Assembly: GCF_024172085.1 (NCBI RefSeq)
Contig: NZ_JAMZDZ010000001.1
Location: 5,828,001-5,892,000, forward strand
From: Hamadaea flava
GTDB taxonomy: Bacteria; Actinomycetota; Actinomycetes; Mycobacteriales; Micromonosporaceae
Direction: 5' to 3'
Length of the DNA: 64,000 bases
Below the pieces are notes generated by a model. That model was not told where the DNA came from. It saw only the letters and a list, made by a program, of their open reading frames with translations, and did not search any database. The translations under genes and the position numbers were made by a program. This document shows positions 52,049-62,300 of this stretch, piece by piece (position 1 is the stretch's first letter; every line of letters begins with the position of its first letter).

Positions 52049-53328
52049 TCCCCCGATCCCGATCCCGATCCCGATCCCGATCCCGATCCCGATCCCGATC
52101 CCGATCCCGATCCCGATCCCGATCCCGATCCCGGCTGCGGCTGCGGGACCTGCTCAGCGAGGCGCTGACTGGTGTGCTGCAGCGGCCCGCACGGTCCGCT
52201 CTCACCATGCTGGGGACAGTGCTTGGCATCGGCGCATTCATCGCCGTCGTGGGACTTTCGGCCACCGCGGGCGGTCAGATCGACAAACGCTTCACTGCGT
52301 TGGCCGCGACTTCGGTATCCGTCGAAGACGTGGCCAGAACCGACGCATCCGGCCTCACCACCCTCAGTTTTCCTGCCGATGCCAGCGACCGAGTACGACA
52401 GGTCGACGGCGTCGTCGACGGCGGTGTCTACTGGGCGCTGCCCGTGCAGAATCCACGAATCGCCGGCTCGCCGACCCAAACCGGCGGCAGTTCGGGTCTT
52501 GCGCTATATGCGGCAGATCCGGGTGCCATAGCAGCCATGCGACCGCATGTGACCGCCGGCCGAGTCTTCGACGGCTTCCACCAAGCCCAAGGCGCACGAG
52601 TGGCGATCGTAGGCAGAGCCGCCGCGCAGCGCTTGGGTATTCGCCGCCTGGACGCGCTTCCAGCCGTCTTCGTCAACGACATTCCCTACACCGTGATCGG
52701 CGTCTTCGACGACCTCCAGCGAGTACCCGAACTGCTGCTCAGCATCATCATCCCCACGTCAACGGCACTGGCCGCCTACGGGCCGCCCGTCGACCAACCA
52801 GCCCGAATGCTCGTGGAAACCCAACTGGGCGCCGCACCGGTCGTTGCCGGCCAACTCGCGGTCGCCCTGCGACCGGAAGCACCCGAAAGCTTTAAGATCA
52901 TCGCACCGCCCGACCCGAAAACCCTGCGCCACAACGTCACCGGAGACTTCGACGCGCTCTTCCTGCTACTGGCAGCCCTCAGCCTGGTCGTCGGTGCGGT
53001 GGGCATCGCGAACACGACATTGGTCGCCGTGATGGAGCGCATCGCCGAAATCGGTCTACGGCGATCGCTTGGCGCACGTGCTCGCCACATCGCCGCTCAG
53101 TTCCTGGCGGAGTCCGCCCTCATCGGGTCCTTCGGCGGATTGATCGGATCGAGCCTCGGCGTCGTCATAGTGCTCGCCGTCGCCATCGCCCGGCACTGGA
53201 CAGCGGTCCTACCGCCGTGGGCGGCAGTGTCGGCCCCGCTGGCCGGAGCCGTGGTAGGTGTAATCGCCGGACTTTATCCAGCGATTCGCGCAACGAAGAT
53301 CGAACCAGTCGAGGCTCTGCGCCGGTAG
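52045..53328 (+). CDS. ABC transporter permease, MacB/FtsX type, with Arg-Ser repeat N-terminus
   Basis: 427 residues. After M-I-P the protein has thirteen Arg-Ser dipeptides encoded by a perfect hexanucleotide array, then RLRLRDLLSEALTGVLQRPA. Transmembrane helix 1 (ALTMLGTVLGIGAFIAVVGL) is followed by the large periplasmic MacB_PCD domain (~60-285) and three C-terminal helices of the FtsX domain (LFLLLAALSLVVGAVGIANT, IGSFGGLIGSSLGVVIVLAV, LAGAVVGVIAGLYPAIRATK), with the typical RRSLGAR and P-A-x-x-A-T-x-I-x-P-x-E-A-L-R motifs. Such exporters use a mechanotransmission mechanism and work with the MacA-like adaptor. Confidence 0.92.
   Translation: MIPRSRSRSRSRSRSRSRSRSRSRSRSRSRLRLRDLLSEALTGVLQRPARSALTMLGTVLGIGAFIAVVGLSATAGGQIDKRFTALAATSVSVEDVARTDASGLTTLSFPADASDRVRQVDGVVDGGVYWALPVQNPRIAGSPTQTGGSSGLALYAADPGAIAAMRPHVTAGRVFDGFHQAQGARVAIVGRAAAQRLGIRRLDALPAVFVNDIPYTVIGVFDDLQRVPELLLSIIIPTSTALAAYGPPVDQPARMLVETQLGAAPVVAGQLAVALRPEAPESFKIIAPPDPKTLRHNVTGDFDALFLLLAALSLVVGAVGIANTTLVAVMERIAEIGLRRSLGARARHIAAQFLAESALIGSFGGLIGSSLGVVIVLAVAIARHWTAVLPPWAAVSAPLAGAVVGVIAGLYPAIRATKIEPVEALRR
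52054..52131 (+). repeat. hexanucleotide microsatellite (CGATCC)13
   Basis: Thirteen perfect CGATCC units at the start of the permease gene, in phase, encoding Arg-Ser dipeptides. Changes in copy number keep the frame and alter only the length of the cytoplasmic basic tail. Perfection of the array indicates recent expansion. Confidence 0.95.
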
Positions 53329-53852
53329 GCTCGAGCGCCGAAACGCACCGCGAAGCCTCCTTGCCAAGAGGAAGCGCAGCGCGTGCGACTCATCGCAACT
53401 GCCAAGCCAGCAGTTGGGACCAGAGCCCCGATCGGCAGCCTCTGCCGCATAGTGCTGCAGGCACGACATCGCCACGCCTGACCGCGCGGTGGGTCCCGAG
53501 CCACCAACATGGCGCCGTAGAGCAGCGGACTCGGTCTCCGCCGGGTTCCTGGATCTACGCCATCAAGCTCGCGCGACACGGGCCGGGAACGGTCGCGCTG
53601 CATAGGTCGATGCTGGTGGGCCAACACTGTCCGTCGTGGATCTGGTGAGGTGACCTGGCGTCGATAGCGCGTTTGTAGAAAGTGGACGGAAAGCAGGTGG
53701 CACAGAGCAAATTTGCGCAGCGGCCTAGCTGTGCGGCCCGCCGCTGACCTTCTGCCGGGCTCGCTGGTGCCGTTATGTCTGTCCTGTCAGGTCGGTCGGC
53801 GATGCAGCCGGCGAGCAGATCGGCGTAGCAGCAATCGCAAGATCGAAACTCA
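53329..53852. other. region without a supported gene
   Basis: About 520 bp between the permease stop and the promoter of the second copy. Overlapping frames on both strands have no recognisable product. A weakly tRNA-like string around 53515-53570 was not convincing. Confidence 0.45.
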
Positions 53853-53882
53853 TTGCGCTCGATGGCGCCGAGTTGTTAGATT
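53853..53882 (+). promoter_or_regulatory. promoter of the paralogous module (copy 2)
   Basis: TTGCGC (53853-53858), 18-bp spacer, TAGATT (53877-53882), flanked by CATTGCGCT and GTTGTTAGATTCAC that match the copy 1 sequence at 48630-48665. Confidence 0.65.
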
Positions 53883-53895
53883 CACTGGCAACGCC

Positions 53896-53938
53896 GCGGG
53901 GGACGGTGGTGATGACACCATCCCCCGCAGGGTCATCA
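53896..53938 (+). ncRNA. predicted 5'-UTR pseudoknot (copy 2)
   Basis: GCGGGGGA (53896-53903) pairs with TCCCCCGC (53921-53928), GGTG (53905-53908) with CACC (53916-53919), and loop TGATGAC (53910-53916) can pair with GTCATCA (53932-53938). Compared with copy 1, stem, loop and 3' partner are all kept; here the stem gains an A-T pair. Confidence 0.6.
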
Positions 53939-53960
53939 TCTATACCGTTTGGAGGCGGGT

Positions 53961-54332
53961 ATGACGACCAAGCCCATTGTAAGACGGAGTCTCCGGGCAG
54001 CAGTTGTGTCCGGAGTGGTGGCCACCCTAGCCATGGCAGGCTTGCAATCACCGGCGTTTGCTTATGGGAGAATGGACATTTCGGGTGGTCTCGGTCATGC
54101 CACCACCAACAACGTCAACGACGTGCTGTTCGGCTGCGATGACAAGGCCAACGGCATTGGCGTTTACGGTCGCTTCATCATGCAAGAGGGGAGTCTCGTC
54201 GACGTGCCCGATCCTGATGGCGAATCCGGAGGGTGCGGCGTAGACGACTGGCGCGGTACAGGCTACTACGCATACAAGCTTCAGGCGGTGCAGCGAGACG
54301 GCACAGCGTCAGCCTGGGGCTACACCTACTAG
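53961..54332 (+). CDS. small secreted protein (paralogue of 48741-49130)
   Basis: 123 residues, ATG with GGAGGCGGG upstream. Signal peptide VRRSLRAAVVSGVVATLAMA then GLQSPAFA. The mature part keeps GGLGHATTNN, DDKANGIGVYGRF and LQAVQRDGTASAW, but has only two cysteines (LFGCDDK, SGGCGVDD) and lacks the two near the C-terminus of copy 1, which suggests one disulphide fewer. It ends shortly after the shared block (GYTY). It is followed by its own lipoprotein gene but no transporter. Confidence 0.8.
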   Translation: MTTKPIVRRSLRAAVVSGVVATLAMAGLQSPAFAYGRMDISGGLGHATTNNVNDVLFGCDDKANGIGVYGRFIMQEGSLVDVPDPDGESGGCGVDDWRGTGYYAYKLQAVQRDGTASAWGYTY

Positions 54333-54371
54333 GTCGCAATTCACGTCGCCACGCTGACAATTGGTCAACCT

Positions 54372-54410
54372 GGACGGTCGCCCAGTCGTACAATGGCCGG
54401 GCGACCGTCC
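54372..54410 (+). terminator. intercistronic hairpin (copy 2)
   Basis: GGACGGTCGCCC (54372-54383) pairs perfectly with GGGCGACCGTCC (54399-54410) across a 15-nt loop. It occupies the same place as the hairpin at 49139-49174 but has unrelated sequence, so position rather than sequence is conserved. Confidence 0.75.
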
Positions 54411-54437
54411 AATTTCGATGCAGAGGGTATGGCTACT

Positions 54438-55283
54438 GTGAACCGTCTTGGATGGCGCGGGCTGACCGCGATTTTCTTGAGTGCTTCCGTGTCGATGGGA
54501 TGTTCATCTCACGACCAGAAGACGCAGTCCAATGTTATCGAACCGAGCATTGGTGTGCTTGCTCCCGTGAGTTCAGTGTCGAGTATCTCGCTGCCTCTCG
54601 ACGCCTACCGGCTAAGTTCAGAGCAGAAGCTTCTCGACGCGCAAGCTCAGGACCTTTTAATGAGTGATTGCATGCATAAGGCCGGAGCCTCTTTAGAGGG
54701 CGAATCAGTAACCTATTCCGTGGCCGTAAACGAGTACGTCCAGAAGCAGCGCGACAATTCGTTTGGACTAGTTGACGAATCGAAGGCTCAGCAGTTCGGC
54801 TATCATGGCGAGCCGATGCCGATTCCGGAGGAGAAGCAGTACTCGCCCTCGCCGGCTATGAGCCAGTGTTCCGCTGAAGTAAAGCAGTCCATGGCAGAGA
54901 AGGCGCCATCTGTCCAAGATTTTAGCAAGAGCTTCAGGCTTCCGGATGAAGCGGTGGCCCGTACCCGTAACGACAGTCGCTACCTCGCCATGGCCAGGCG
55001 TTGGTCGGACTGCATGAAAGACAAAGGCTACGTCTACGATTCGCCAGAGAGCGCGGCGACTGATTCCAATTGGCCAACCAGCAATCCGAGCGCAAGTGAA
55101 GTACAGACCGCGACCGCTGATGTCCGTTGTAAGGCGGAGACCGATTACCTTCCGTTGGTTGTTGCCTTGCGGACCGCGTATGAAATCCAGCTACTTGAGG
55201 AGAATGCTGAGGCGCTTCAGCGAGTCAAGGAGTATTACGATAGGCGGACGAGGTTGGTTGCAGGCATCTTGGCCGGCAAATGA
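54438..55283 (+). CDS. lipoprotein (paralogue of 49201-50055)
   Basis: 281 residues from the GTG at 54438, favoured over the ATG at 54429 because GAGGG lies 10 bases upstream. Signal and lipobox: LTAIFLSASVSMGC. It shares with copy 1 the blocks IGVLAPVSS, SLPLDAYRLSSEQKLLDAQA, MSDCMHKAG, ARTRNDSRYLAMARRWSDCM, PSASEVQTATADVRCK, YLPLVVALRTAYEIQL, VKEYYDRR and ILAGK. The paired cysteines are kept. Overall identity is perhaps half by eye. The gene ends 12 bp before a transposase remnant, so any transporter genes once linked to this copy may have been lost. Confidence 0.82.
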   Translation: MNRLGWRGLTAIFLSASVSMGCSSHDQKTQSNVIEPSIGVLAPVSSVSSISLPLDAYRLSSEQKLLDAQAQDLLMSDCMHKAGASLEGESVTYSVAVNEYVQKQRDNSFGLVDESKAQQFGYHGEPMPIPEEKQYSPSPAMSQCSAEVKQSMAEKAPSVQDFSKSFRLPDEAVARTRNDSRYLAMARRWSDCMKDKGYVYDSPESAATDSNWPTSNPSASEVQTATADVRCKAETDYLPLVVALRTAYEIQLLEENAEALQRVKEYYDRRTRLVAGILAGK

Positions 55284-55295
55284 GGGCTCACGAAC

Positions 55296-55754
55296 TTAGC
55301 GGGGGTCGAGGTGACCTCGGGCGCGTCGGGTGGTCGCGCAGCGGGTGTGTAGCCGCTGGTTGGCGGCATTTCTGAACCCGTAGGCAGCGCGGGCGACGGT
55401 CTTGATCACCCGGTTGGTGCCTTCGCTGCCGTCGTTCGTGATCCCGGTCTGCAGGAAGACCAGGACCTTCGGCCACCAGGTCTGCACTGTCATCGCGAGC
55501 CGTTCGAGCTCGGGCAGGCCGGACTGGCCGCGGCGTCTGTAGAACTGCCATAGGGCATCGACGATCTGTCCTCGGCTGGGGTAGCTGCGGGCCAGGGCAA
55601 GCAGATCGAGCAGGTCTTCCTTGGTGTTCCACGCGGCCAGGATCGGTTCGCGGACGTGCTTGGGCAGCAGTCTCAGGTCGGTCTGCAGTTCGGCCAGGTG
55701 CCGGTCGGATGGGCTGTCGGCGCGGGGGGTCAGGCGGTTGCGCAGCTCCCACTC
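55296..55754 (-). pseudogene. ISL3-family transposase, C-terminal fragment
   Basis: The minus frame reads LTPRADSPSDRHLAELQTDL, RLLPKHVREPILAAWNTKED, LARSYPSRGQIVDALWQFY and, at the end, TGITNDGSEGTNRVIKTVAR with AYGFRNAANQRLHTRCATTR. This is the C-terminal third of a DDE_Tnp_ISL3 transposase. The N-terminal two thirds and the terminal inverted repeats are missing; the fragment joins another broken gene at about 55755. The remnant cannot move on its own. Confidence 0.85.
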
Positions 55755-55780
55755 CCGAACAGCAGCTCAGCCGGGCTGGC

Positions 55781-55939
55781 TGGATGCAATCTGTCTGGGA
55801 AGGTCCGCGGGAGACCGCGCTGTACTTCTACGGAGGGTCAGCCGCCAGAATCCACTCGGCCATCGAGCCGCTCCTCGAAACGTATCCACTTGCCACACGC
55901 AGACGCGTTGTGGACCTGCCCACCGTCCCGAGCTGGTAA
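55781..55939 (+). pseudogene. C-terminal fragment of an unknown actinobacterial protein
   Basis: The frame reads WMQSVWEGPRETALYFYGGS, ARIHSAIEPLLETYPLATRR and RVVDLPTVPSW-stop. The E-T-A-L-Y-F-Y-G ... A-I-E-P-L-L pattern looks like a genuine protein end, but it has no start and begins where the transposase fragment stops. The gene was probably broken by the insertion or by the deletion that removed the rest of the IS. Confidence 0.55.
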
Positions 55940-56327
55940 ACCCAACAGTCGCCCGATGGGGAGGCAAGGCTGCAGCTGCACACGCGCCGTCTGGGCCGAG
56001 ACAACGCGACGCACAATGTTCAAATGCTGCGTCAAGTGCCCGCACCTTCCCAAACGTCGAGGGCATAACGATTTGGCGGCGACATGCCGCCGGTCCCGGC
56101 CGCCACGCCGCCGCCCATGAACCGAACGCATGTTCGAGGCATGTGGCAGGTCCGGCCATCGCGAAGGCGGGCTGCGGAACGACGTGAAGGAGTCGGCGAT
56201 GATCGTTTCCGTGTGATTTGTCGCGGCGGGCATCCACACAGCCCGTCCCCCGAGGGTCTTGTAACGATCGATCTCTTCTGCGATCGTGTGCGTCACATCT
56301 GGACGATCACGGGGGAGTGATTCCACA
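55940..56327. other. region upstream of the RHS gene
   Basis: 390 bp with no supported gene. It must hold the promoter of the RHS gene; GGGGGAG (56311-56317) is the likely ribosome-binding site. Confidence 0.45.
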
Positions 56328-59300
56328 GTGGTTACTCGCGGACATGGTTTGCTCAGTTGGGCACTCGGACGCGTGAGCGCGACGGTTCGAAGCGGAGCGG
56401 CGGCTGCAGAGCCGTCAAGCGTGATGAGACACGGACACCCTCCCAAGTTTCGTCGGCTGAAGGTTCCGCGGCCGGAGGTCGCACGCGACGTGGCGCGGCA
56501 CCTCGCTCGTGAGCGACGCAGCGGCGGGCGGCCTGCCCTCGCGGCGATGATGTCACTGGTTCTGGTCGCTGGCATGATCGTCGTGACTCCATCGCCGAGT
56601 TCCGCGAGGTCGGGTGATCCGGCGGGAAGTTCTCGCGCGGCGCCCGGACAGGCCACCGGTTCGGCTGCGGGCAGATCACATACTGCTACGGCTGCGTCCA
56701 CGGACGCCGACCCTGGTGAGCCAGGCACTCCTCCCGCACCACCGGGACTCACAGGAGTTGTCGGCCCTGAACGAAAGTACCCCGATCCGGTGCCCATGGA
56801 TGGCGCACAGTGCGTGAACTGCCCGCCGGGGACCATTCCGCGAGTGCAGCCCAAAGACGGCAAGGGCGTCGCGGTCGCCGAGCAGAAGCTATCGCCGGTG
56901 CAGTCGGCGCCAACGCCGCCGGTGTTCGACCAGGGCAGCGCAAGGGAGTTGGTCGACCAGCGGACGGAGACGTCCACGACGTTCCTGAACCCCGACGGCA
57001 CCAAGACGATCCGCATGTTTGCTGGTCCCCGGTACACCCGAGACGCCTCTGGACGATGGGTCGACGTCGACACCCGGCTGGCCACGGGACCAGGCGGACG
57101 GTGGAGGCCACAAGCTGCGATGGACCTGTCTATCGCTCCCACTGCGTCCGATCCGCAGCTAGCCTCGATGAACCTGCAGGACGTCGAACTGGGGTTCTCC
57201 GTGTCCGGCGCCTCCTCGTCGCAGGCGACGCCGTCGGGCTCGGCTGCGATGTTCAGTGACGTTCGGACGGCATCAGACCTGAAGCTGGAGGTGACCAACG
57301 GCGGGTTGAAGGAAAGCATCATCCTCAAGTCGGCTTCGGCGCCCACGACCTGGACGTTCCCGCTGACGGTACGAGGGCTGACGCCAACTCTGGTGTCGGA
57401 GTCAGGGCGTGTCGAGTTCCGGGACGCCAAGGGTGAGATTCGCGCGATTATCCCGCCCGGATTCATGGCGGACGCGGCGTTTGATTGGAAGACAAACCAG
57501 GGTCCGCACTCGACCAACGTTCACTATCGGCTGGTCCAGGATGGCCAGCGGTGGTCGCTGGAGGTCAGCGCTGACCGGGAGTGGATCTCCGACCCTTCGC
57601 GGAAGTTCCCCGTGATCGTCGACCCGTCCTTCGTCACCCATTATCTGTTCATCCACGACACCTTCGTGTCGAGTAAGACCTGGCCAAACCGCGACAACTC
57701 GGCGATGACCACGCTCAATGTGGGCCATTGGAGTGACGGCGAGAACGCGGCCACCTACATCCGCTTCACCGACGCCGAGACGGCCCTGCATAACAAGTAC
57801 ATCCTTGGCGCGACGCTCAACCTTTACTCGATCTGGGCACTGAACTGCACTAAGTCGGCCTTGAACGTGTATCCGGTGACGTACTCCTTCACCGAGGGTG
57901 ATCCGGCGACGTTCAAATGGCCAGGTCCGCCCTACGGTCCCCTCGTCGCCACCAGTTCCTTCGCACGTGGAGGACAATGCGCCAGCAACCCCGACGGGTA
58001 TGAGGGGATTTCGTTCAAGCCGGAGGGTCTCAAGACTTTCACCCGGTGGACACATTTCCAGGAGCCCTGGTATGGGTTCGCGTTGCGCGGCTCGACCACC
58101 GACAGCAACAGCCAGAAGATCTTCTACAGCGCCGAAAGTTCGAAGCAGCCGTGGCTGGACGTGTCTTATTCTGACGAAGGCGCCGCGTACCTGCTCCCAG
58201 ACTCCAAGTTCACCCCGCCCGTAACTCCCACGACTGCTGGGGGTATAGACGTAGTGGCGGAGAACCAGGGGTTCAACACCTGGTCCGGCAGCTATGCGAT
58301 GACCGGGAAGATCATCAACCTGGGCACGGGGGCAACCGTCCAGACGGTGGTGTCCAACGTCAGCAGCTGGGGTGTCGGCAATGTGTTGCCTTTGGACATA
58401 CCCCGAGTTCACCTCAGCATTCCCGCACTCGCCGCTGGCACATATCGGTTACGAATTTCGATGCGTAACGCCTCAGGGGTCGACTTCAACAGTGACGCAC
58501 TGGGAAAGATCCCTACCTTCGACGTGGACTTCCAGGTCTTGCCCGCAGCAAATCCAGAGCTGGTGTCGTGGTATCCACCGAACAACGCCCAATCAGGGTC
58601 CCTGACACCGTCGCTGTTCGCGCAATACTTCGATGCCGACAGCGCGCCAGGCGACCCGCGTTACTGGTTCAGGGTGTGCAACGGCACCGCGGCAGCACCG
58701 GTCGGCTGCCAGGAGTCGAACTGGATCGAAAACTCCTCATGGTCAGTGCCAGCCGGTGTGCTGTCGTGGTCAAAGACATCGTTCTGGTACGTGGCTCTGT
58801 TCGACGGAGCGAACATGACGCCGTTGATTGGCCCGTTCTATCTGACGCCGATCGTTGCGCAGCCAGCCATCACCCATCAGCTAGCCGGAGCGAACGACAA
58901 CGCAGATGTGCCAGGGGTCAATCCTCAAGTCGGCAACTATTCGACCACCGTCGTCGATGCAAGCGTCGCGACCCCAGGACTGCCACTGCGGATCGAACGC
59001 ACCTACAACTCTCAGGATCCGCGCGGTTTTGGGGCAAGCGGCAGCGTGGGTGCGTTCGGACCTGGCTGGACGACACCGCTTGATCAGCGCATTACCGTGG
59101 ACAGCGACGGCAGTGGCAACGTTGTGGCCACGCTGGCCAGCGGCAGGCAGTTGCGGTTCGGCCGTAACGCCGACGGCACCTACGCCCCGCCACCGGGAGT
59201 CGCGATCACGTTGGTGAAAGGCACCAGCACTTGGACGCTGCGGGATGTCAGCGGCGAGATGCGGATCTTTGACGGTTCTGGAAACCTTACGTCGATCACC

Positions 59301-62300
59301 AGCGTCGACGGATTGCAACAGCAGTACCTGTACACCAGCGGCCGGGTGTCGTCGATCAAGGATGTGGTCAGTGGCCGCAGCCTGTACCTGACGTGGACAA
59401 ACAACCGAGTGCAATTCGTAACCACTGACCGGCCTGCGGCAGGCGCAACCCAGCCGCTCTGGGAGTACGTCTATCTGAGCGGTCGGCTTCGTGCAGTATT
59501 CTGCCCGACCGAGGCGTGCGCCTTATATAGCGTCATTGACGGTTCGCACTATCGATCCACGATTCTCGACGACAATCCGCTCGCATACTGGCCATTGTCG
59601 GAGACCAGTGGAGGCACTGCGGCCAACGTCGCCGCTCGCAAGCCAGGAGAGCTGGCCGCCACCTATGCCAACGTCACTCTCAATCAGGCCGGCGCGCTCG
59701 CCGGCACTTCGGATGCAGCGGCCAGTTTCGATGGCACCAAATCAAGCCGGCTATCAGTGCCAGATCACCTGACCACGCCGTCAATGGCCTTCGCCGTAGA
59801 ATTGTGGTTCAAAGCCGCATCAGGTAAGAACGGTGTTCTATATGGCATTCAGAACACCGCGCTTGGGACAACACCCGCGCGCTACAGCCCGAGCCTGTAT
59901 GTCGGTACAGATTTCAAGCTTCACGGCAAGTTCTGGACCCCGACCGGCGGCACGCAAATGGTCTCCGCGGCGCGGGTGGACGACGGTGCCTGGCACCATG
60001 TCGTGCTCTCGGTCAACGTTGACGCGCAGACGCTATTCCTCGATGGAGTCACCGTGGGTGGCTTCACCGGTAACCCAGTAGCGCAACTGGACATGTCCAA
60101 AGCGGCGTTCGGATACGGCTACAGCACCGGATGGCCCGCCGCAGGCACGGGATACTTCCCGTTCGCCGGGCAACTGGACGACATCGCTGTCTACCGTCAT
60201 CCGCTCGGCCCGACACAGGTCGCCGCTCACTATGCAACACGTGTCGCCAGCCATCGGATGTCGCAGATCAAGGACGCGAATGCGGTCATCGCCACGATGA
60301 GCTATGACAATCTCACCGGCCGCTTGGCGACTCTCCAGGACCGCCACGGGGCGACCTGGGCGATCGCCCAGCCAGCGATCGGCGACGGCACTCGCAGTGT
60401 GAGCCTGTCGGCCACGGACCGCGAGACCATCACCTATGTGTTCGACGCTAACCGCGGCGACCGTCTAGTTAGCCGTCAAGACGGCGCCGGGACGGCTAGC
60501 TGGGGATACGACGCGAATGGGTTCGTCAACGCCTACACCGACGCAAATGGCCGTCTCACAGGAATGTCCCGCGATGCGCGCGGCAATGTGGTCATGACCT
60601 CGCAGAAGAAAGCCGGGGCGTGGCACTTCTCCGAAGCGGGCTACTACCTCAACCCGGCCAACCCTCTCGATCCCCGAAATGACAAGATCATCTATCAGTC
60701 GGGCACGCGCAACGCCTGGGACCTCGATCCAAAGAACCGGATCCGATACGACCTGTCAACCAGTGGCCGCATTACCAAGATCACCTATCCTCAGCCAGCG
60801 GGCACCACGGCGTTCCCGACGGAAACCTTCGCCTATGCGGCTGGCACGGAGGCCGCGGTGGGCGGCGGCACCGTCCCCGCAGGCATGCTCATACAGAAGG
60901 TCAGCAAACTCGGCGGCAGAACCGACTACACCTATGACGCCAAGGGCAACATGGTCACCAGCACCGAGCCGCTCGGACTGACCACCACGTTCACCCGGGA
61001 CCTGCTTGGCCGCGCCACTGGCCAGACCACCAGTGCGGTTGTCAGCGACACGACCGTCACCTACGGCACCACGTCGACCGCCTACGATGGCGCGTCACGC
61101 GTGCGCGTCGAAACGGGGCCTGCGGTCACCAACCCGATCACCGGCATCACACACACCGCTGAGACCACCTACACCTACAGCCGTGGCTTGTTGGCAGAAA
61201 AGCAGACTGTCGACATCACCGGCGGGGACCCGGCCCGCACCTGGTCCTACACCTATGACACTGCTGGACGTCTGCTGTCCACCACCACCCCGGACAATGT
61301 CACCACCAGCCAGGCTTGGAACACCGCCGGTGACCTTGCCTGGCAGACGCAGCCCAGCGGCCTCAAACTTGAATACGCCTACGACGACGCCCGCAGGCTC
61401 ATCGAGACCACCGCGGTCGGCGCCGGCGTCGACCCGACGAGCTCTCAGGCCACCCGCCTGGTCATCGAATCGCGGGCATATGATCCCGCAGGGCAGCTCG
61501 CGTCGAAGGTCGATGCCAACGGCCGCGAGACTACCTACACCTACTTCGATGACGGGCTGCTGGCTACCGAGAATCGTGTCACCCGCGATCCGCAAGGCAA
61601 CATCACGTCCACCGTCGTGCTACGTGAGAACGAGTATGATCACGGCACCAATCTGATCCGGGTGACCGAAGCCGGCGGCATCGTACGCGACATCGACTAC
61701 GACGACGCTGGCAACGTCGTGCAGGAAACCCTCGACCATGCCGGCATCGCCCGCTCGACGGTGCTGCGCTATAACGGCGCCAGCAAGGTCATCACCGAGC
61801 GACAAACCAGCGGGGCTACCTTTGTCACCGGCCGGACCGCCGAAACGCCATACCTGAGCAACAACAACGGATCACAGCTCGACGGCGCCGGAAGCCGCTA
61901 CGCCGACGGTGCCGCCACCATGACCTACAAATTCACCTTCCCGCAAGAAGCCGCCAACGGCACCATCACCCTGGAAGTCGACAACCAGTACCTGCTGGAG
62001 TACAGCACCGACAACCAAACATGGACCACCTGGCGCAGCGAGACCCGCGACATCCGCGACGGCTCCAACCGCGACACTTTCGCCCTGCCGCTGGCCAGCC
62101 TCCTCGCGAGTCAGAAGACGATCTATGTCCGCATCGGCGACAGTCAACCGGCAAACGGCTGGGGCGGTGCCCTCTCCCGAGTCTGGGTCGAATACGCCAG
62201 GGCCACGCAGCCTGCCGCCCAAACCACCAACACCTACGATCAGCTCGGTCGGATCACCAGCACGACAGTGGACAACGCCGGCGGCAACCCGACCTCGCTG

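Noticed and set aside
53515-53570. tRNA-like string (GTAGAGCAGCGG ... GGGTTC)
   Set aside because: Only scattered similarity to D and T arms; no stable cloverleaf can be drawn.
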